Of a stretch of DNA of 6,946 bases, positions 5,119 through 6,946 are shown piece after piece; within the stretch, counting starts at the first letter, position 1, and every line of letters begins with the position of its first letter. The stretch lies in NCBI GenBank assembly GCA_002321305.1, contig DCMF01000079.1, forward strand, positions 38,963 to 45,908. The letters run 5' to 3'. The DNA comes from Verrucomicrobia bacterium UBA1629. Its GTDB lineage: Bacteria > Verrucomicrobiota > Kiritimatiellia > RFP12 > UBA1067. Both the position numbers and the translations under genes were made by a program. The notes under the pieces were generated by a model. That model saw nothing but the letters and a program-made list of their open reading frames with translations. It made no database searches and had not been told where the DNA came from.

Positions 5119-6946
5119 ATGACGAAAACGAAAAAGAGCCTTGTTCAAATGCTGGGGGCGGCTGCGTTCGCGTCGTCCCTCTGTTCCCTTGGCGCGGATG
5201 CCGCCGGCGGCGCGCGTCCGCCGTGGCGCGATCCGCGCGTGTTCGCGGTCAACCGGCTGCCGGCGCGCGCCGTGGCGGTGCCGTGCGAGAGCGAAGAGCT
5301 GGCGCTGTCCATCGCGCGCGGCGAGAAGCCGCGCACCGCGTCCAGGTGGCTCGCGTCGCTGAACGGCACGTGGGACTTCAAGTGGAAGCATTCGGTCGAG
5401 GTGGGGGTCTGGGAGAAGGAGGCTCCGATTGCGGTGCCGGGGTGCTGGCAGCTGCAGGGCGCCTACGATCCGCCGAACTACACGAACAGCCGCTACCCCA
5501 TCGCCGGATACGAGACGGGCGATCCGCTCGCCGAACCGCCGCGCGACTTCACGAGCCATTACTACCGCACGCCGGTCGGGCTCTACTCGCGCACGTTCGC
5601 GCTTCCGGCGGACTGGGAGGGACGGCGCACGGTCATCCACTTCGGCGGCGTGTCGTCCGCACTGTACGTGCGGCTCAACGGACGGGAAGTCGGCTATTCG
5701 GAGGACGGCCGGCTGCCGGCGGAGTTCGACTTGACGCCTTTTCTTGTGCGCGGCGAAAACAGGCTGGAGGTCGAGGTCTTCAAGCACAGCGACGGAACGT
5801 ATCTCGAAGACCAGGACTTCTGGCGGCTGTCGGGAATCTTCCGCGACGTCTGGCTCGTGTCGGAACTGCCGGGCGCGGCGCGGGACCTGGTCGTCGAGGC
5901 GACGCTCTCGGACGACTACCGCGAAGGACGTCTCGTCGTGCGCGACGAGAAGGGCGCCGTCCTCCTTGAAAAGGCATACGCGCATCCGAAGCTCTGGAAC
6001 GCGGGCGAGCCGAACCTGTATTACGAGGCCATCCCCCTAAGGGACGACACGGGCCTGCGGTCGCGCACGGACTACCGGGCCGTGGCGTTCGGCTTCCGAA
6101 AGATCGAGATCAGGGACGCGGTCGTCTACGTCAACGGCACGCGCATCCTGGTCAAGGGCGTCAACCGCCACGAGATGAGTCCGACGGGCGGCTACACGGT
6201 GACGGAAGCGGAGATGCGGCGGGATCTCGAAATCTTCAGGGACCTCAACATCAACGCCGTGCGCACGTGCCACTATCCCGACGATCCGCTCTGGTATGAG
6301 CTTTGCGACCGGGCCGGCGTCTTCGTCTGCTGCGAGGCGAACGTCGAGGCGCACGGCGTGGACGACTTCTATTCGCCGGACGGCAAGTGGCTGCCGGCGA
6401 ATCCGCGCTACCATGACGCCATCGTGAGCCGTGGCGTGAACATGGTGAAGACCTTCCGAAACCATCCCTCGATCATCTTCTGGTCGCTCGGCAACGAAAG
6501 CGGCGACGGGCCGGCCATGGCGGATGCGTACGCCGCGATGCGGAAGCTCGACTCGACGCGTCCGATTCAGTATGAGGGCGCGCAGTTCAAGGAACACAGC
6601 GACATCATGTGCCCCATGTACTGGCCGGCCGAAAAGGCGGAGCGGTATGTCGCGGACAGCCCGAAGAAGCCGTTCATCCTCTGCGAATACGCCCACGCCA
6701 TGGGCAACTCGACCGGCGACCTGTCCGCCTACTGGCGGCTGGCCGAGAAGTATCCGTCCTTCCAGGGCGGGTTCGTCTGGGACTTCGCCGACCAGGCCCT
6801 CTGGAAGACGGACGCGCGCGGCCGCTGGCTCGCCTACGGCGGCGACTTCGGCGACCGGCCGAACGACGACAACTTCAACTGCAACGGCCTTGTGGACGCG
6901 CTTCGGAACTGCCACCCCGGCGCGCATGAGGTGCGTGCGGTCTACG
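5119..6946 (+). CDS. Exported LacZ-type GH2 beta-galactosidase, 3' truncated
   Basis: The first 609 residues of a glycoside hydrolase family 2 enzyme are visible and the frame is open to the window edge. It should release terminal beta-galactose. A signal peptide (MTKTKKSLVQ, hydrophobic core, ADA near 26-28) predicts export, unlike cytoplasmic E. coli LacZ. Domains are an N-terminal jelly-roll (about 75-253; LNGTWDF at 81-87, EDQDFWRLSGIFRDV around 230-244), a short immunoglobulin-like domain (about 255-323) and a TIM barrel from FGFRK (324). Catalytic residues by motif are acid/base E460 (WSLGNESG) and nucleophile E523 (ILCEYAHAMGN). Expected magnesium ligands E410 and H412 lie in EANVEAHG. 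Galactose-site equivalents D233, H351, H385, H526, W554, F586 and N589 are present, which favours galactosidase over glucuronidase or mannosidase. The domains after the barrel, including the LacZ small-chain domain, lie beyond the window. The start at 5119, 4 bases after the previous stop, has only a weak GAAG-type site but gives a proper signal peptide. Confidence 0.96.
   Translation, partial: MTKTKKSLVQMLGAAAFASSLCSLGADAAGGARPPWRDPRVFAVNRLPARAVAVPCESEELALSIARGEKPRTASRWLASLNGTWDFKWKHSVEVGVWEKEAPIAVPGCWQLQGAYDPPNYTNSRYPIAGYETGDPLAEPPRDFTSHYYRTPVGLYSRTFALPADWEGRRTVIHFGGVSSALYVRLNGREVGYSEDGRLPAEFDLTPFLVRGENRLEVEVFKHSDGTYLEDQDFWRLSGIFRDVWLVSELPGAARDLVVEATLSDDYREGRLVVRDEKGAVLLEKAYAHPKLWNAGEPNLYYEAIPLRDDTGLRSRTDYRAVAFGFRKIEIRDAVVYVNGTRILVKGVNRHEMSPTGGYTVTEAEMRRDLEIFRDLNINAVRTCHYPDDPLWYELCDRAGVFVCCEANVEAHGVDDFYSPDGKWLPANPRYHDAIVSRGVNMVKTFRNHPSIIFWSLGNESGDGPAMADAYAAMRKLDSTRPIQYEGAQFKEHSDIMCPMYWPAEKAERYVADSPKKPFILCEYAHAMGNSTGDLSAYWRLAEKYPSFQGGFVWDFADQALWKTDARGRWLAYGGDFGDRPNDDNFNCNGLVDALRNCHPGAHEVRAVY

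Noticed and set aside
4026..5120. A 364-codon minus-strand open frame opposite the phosphoesterase gene.
   Set aside because: It lies antisense to a gene with every catalytic motif intact, and its composition is Arg/Val/Leu-rich without domain features.
5170..5190. Lipobox in the GH2 signal peptide (SSLC).
   Set aside because: The residue before Cys is Leu, not Gly, Ala or Ser, so signal peptidase II cleavage is unlikely. The ADA site a few residues later suits signal peptidase I.
6037..6927. A minus-strand open frame opposite the GH2 catalytic domain.
   Set aside because: The plus strand here encodes an uninterrupted GH2 barrel with both catalytic glutamates. The antisense frame is compositional noise.
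1..6946. Defence system, CRISPR array, toxin-antitoxin pair, insertion sequence or RNA gene.
   Set aside because: No repeats of array type, transposase motifs, tRNA-like folds or defence domains are visible. Almost every base is in one of four protein genes.

Overview
The window is a GC-rich stretch of bacterial chromosome with four plus-strand genes packed end to end. The gaps between them are about 6, 2 and 4 bases, so it reads as one transcription unit. Both ends are cut: the first gene has lost its 5' part and the last gene runs off the right edge. A run of 19 G at the very left looks like a sequencing or contig-end artefact rather than genomic sequence. I see no RNA gene, mobile element, CRISPR array, promoter or terminator, and no non-coding stretch longer than a few bases.

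Layout. (1) Positions 1-1908: C-terminal part of a large secreted beta-helix-like protein with autotransporter-associated strand repeats (K-x-G-x-G-T-L signature) and an internal duplication. (2) 1915-4137: a secreted beta-propeller protein with about eleven BNR/Asp-box motifs and a GH74-like N-terminus. (3) 4140-5114: a calcineurin-like metallophosphoesterase with a twin-arginine signal peptide and all metal-ligand motifs. (4) 5119 to the window end: a LacZ-type GH2 beta-galactosidase with a signal peptide; both catalytic glutamates are present, and the C-terminal domains lie outside the window.

Organism. The mix of an autotransporter-type repeat protein, an Asp-box propeller, a Tat-exported hydrolase and an exported GH2 enzyme, in GC-rich DNA with few Shine-Dalgarno sites, fits the Verrucomicrobiota/Kiritimatiellota side of the PVC group (gut or other anaerobic polysaccharide degraders). 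Lentisphaerota or Planctomycetota remain possible. This placement is inference from gene style, not from a marker gene.

How the genes may work together. All four products appear to be exported. The simplest reading is a glycan-degradation locus: a surface protein of unknown partner, a propeller that may bind or cut a polysaccharide, a phosphoesterase that could remove phosphate from a substrate, and a beta-galactosidase that trims terminal galactose. A GH74-like protein beside a beta-galactosidase recalls galactosylated xyloglucan, but nothing in the sequence proves the substrate. The individual families are known. The combination, especially the Tat phosphoesterase inside it, is the part worth following up.
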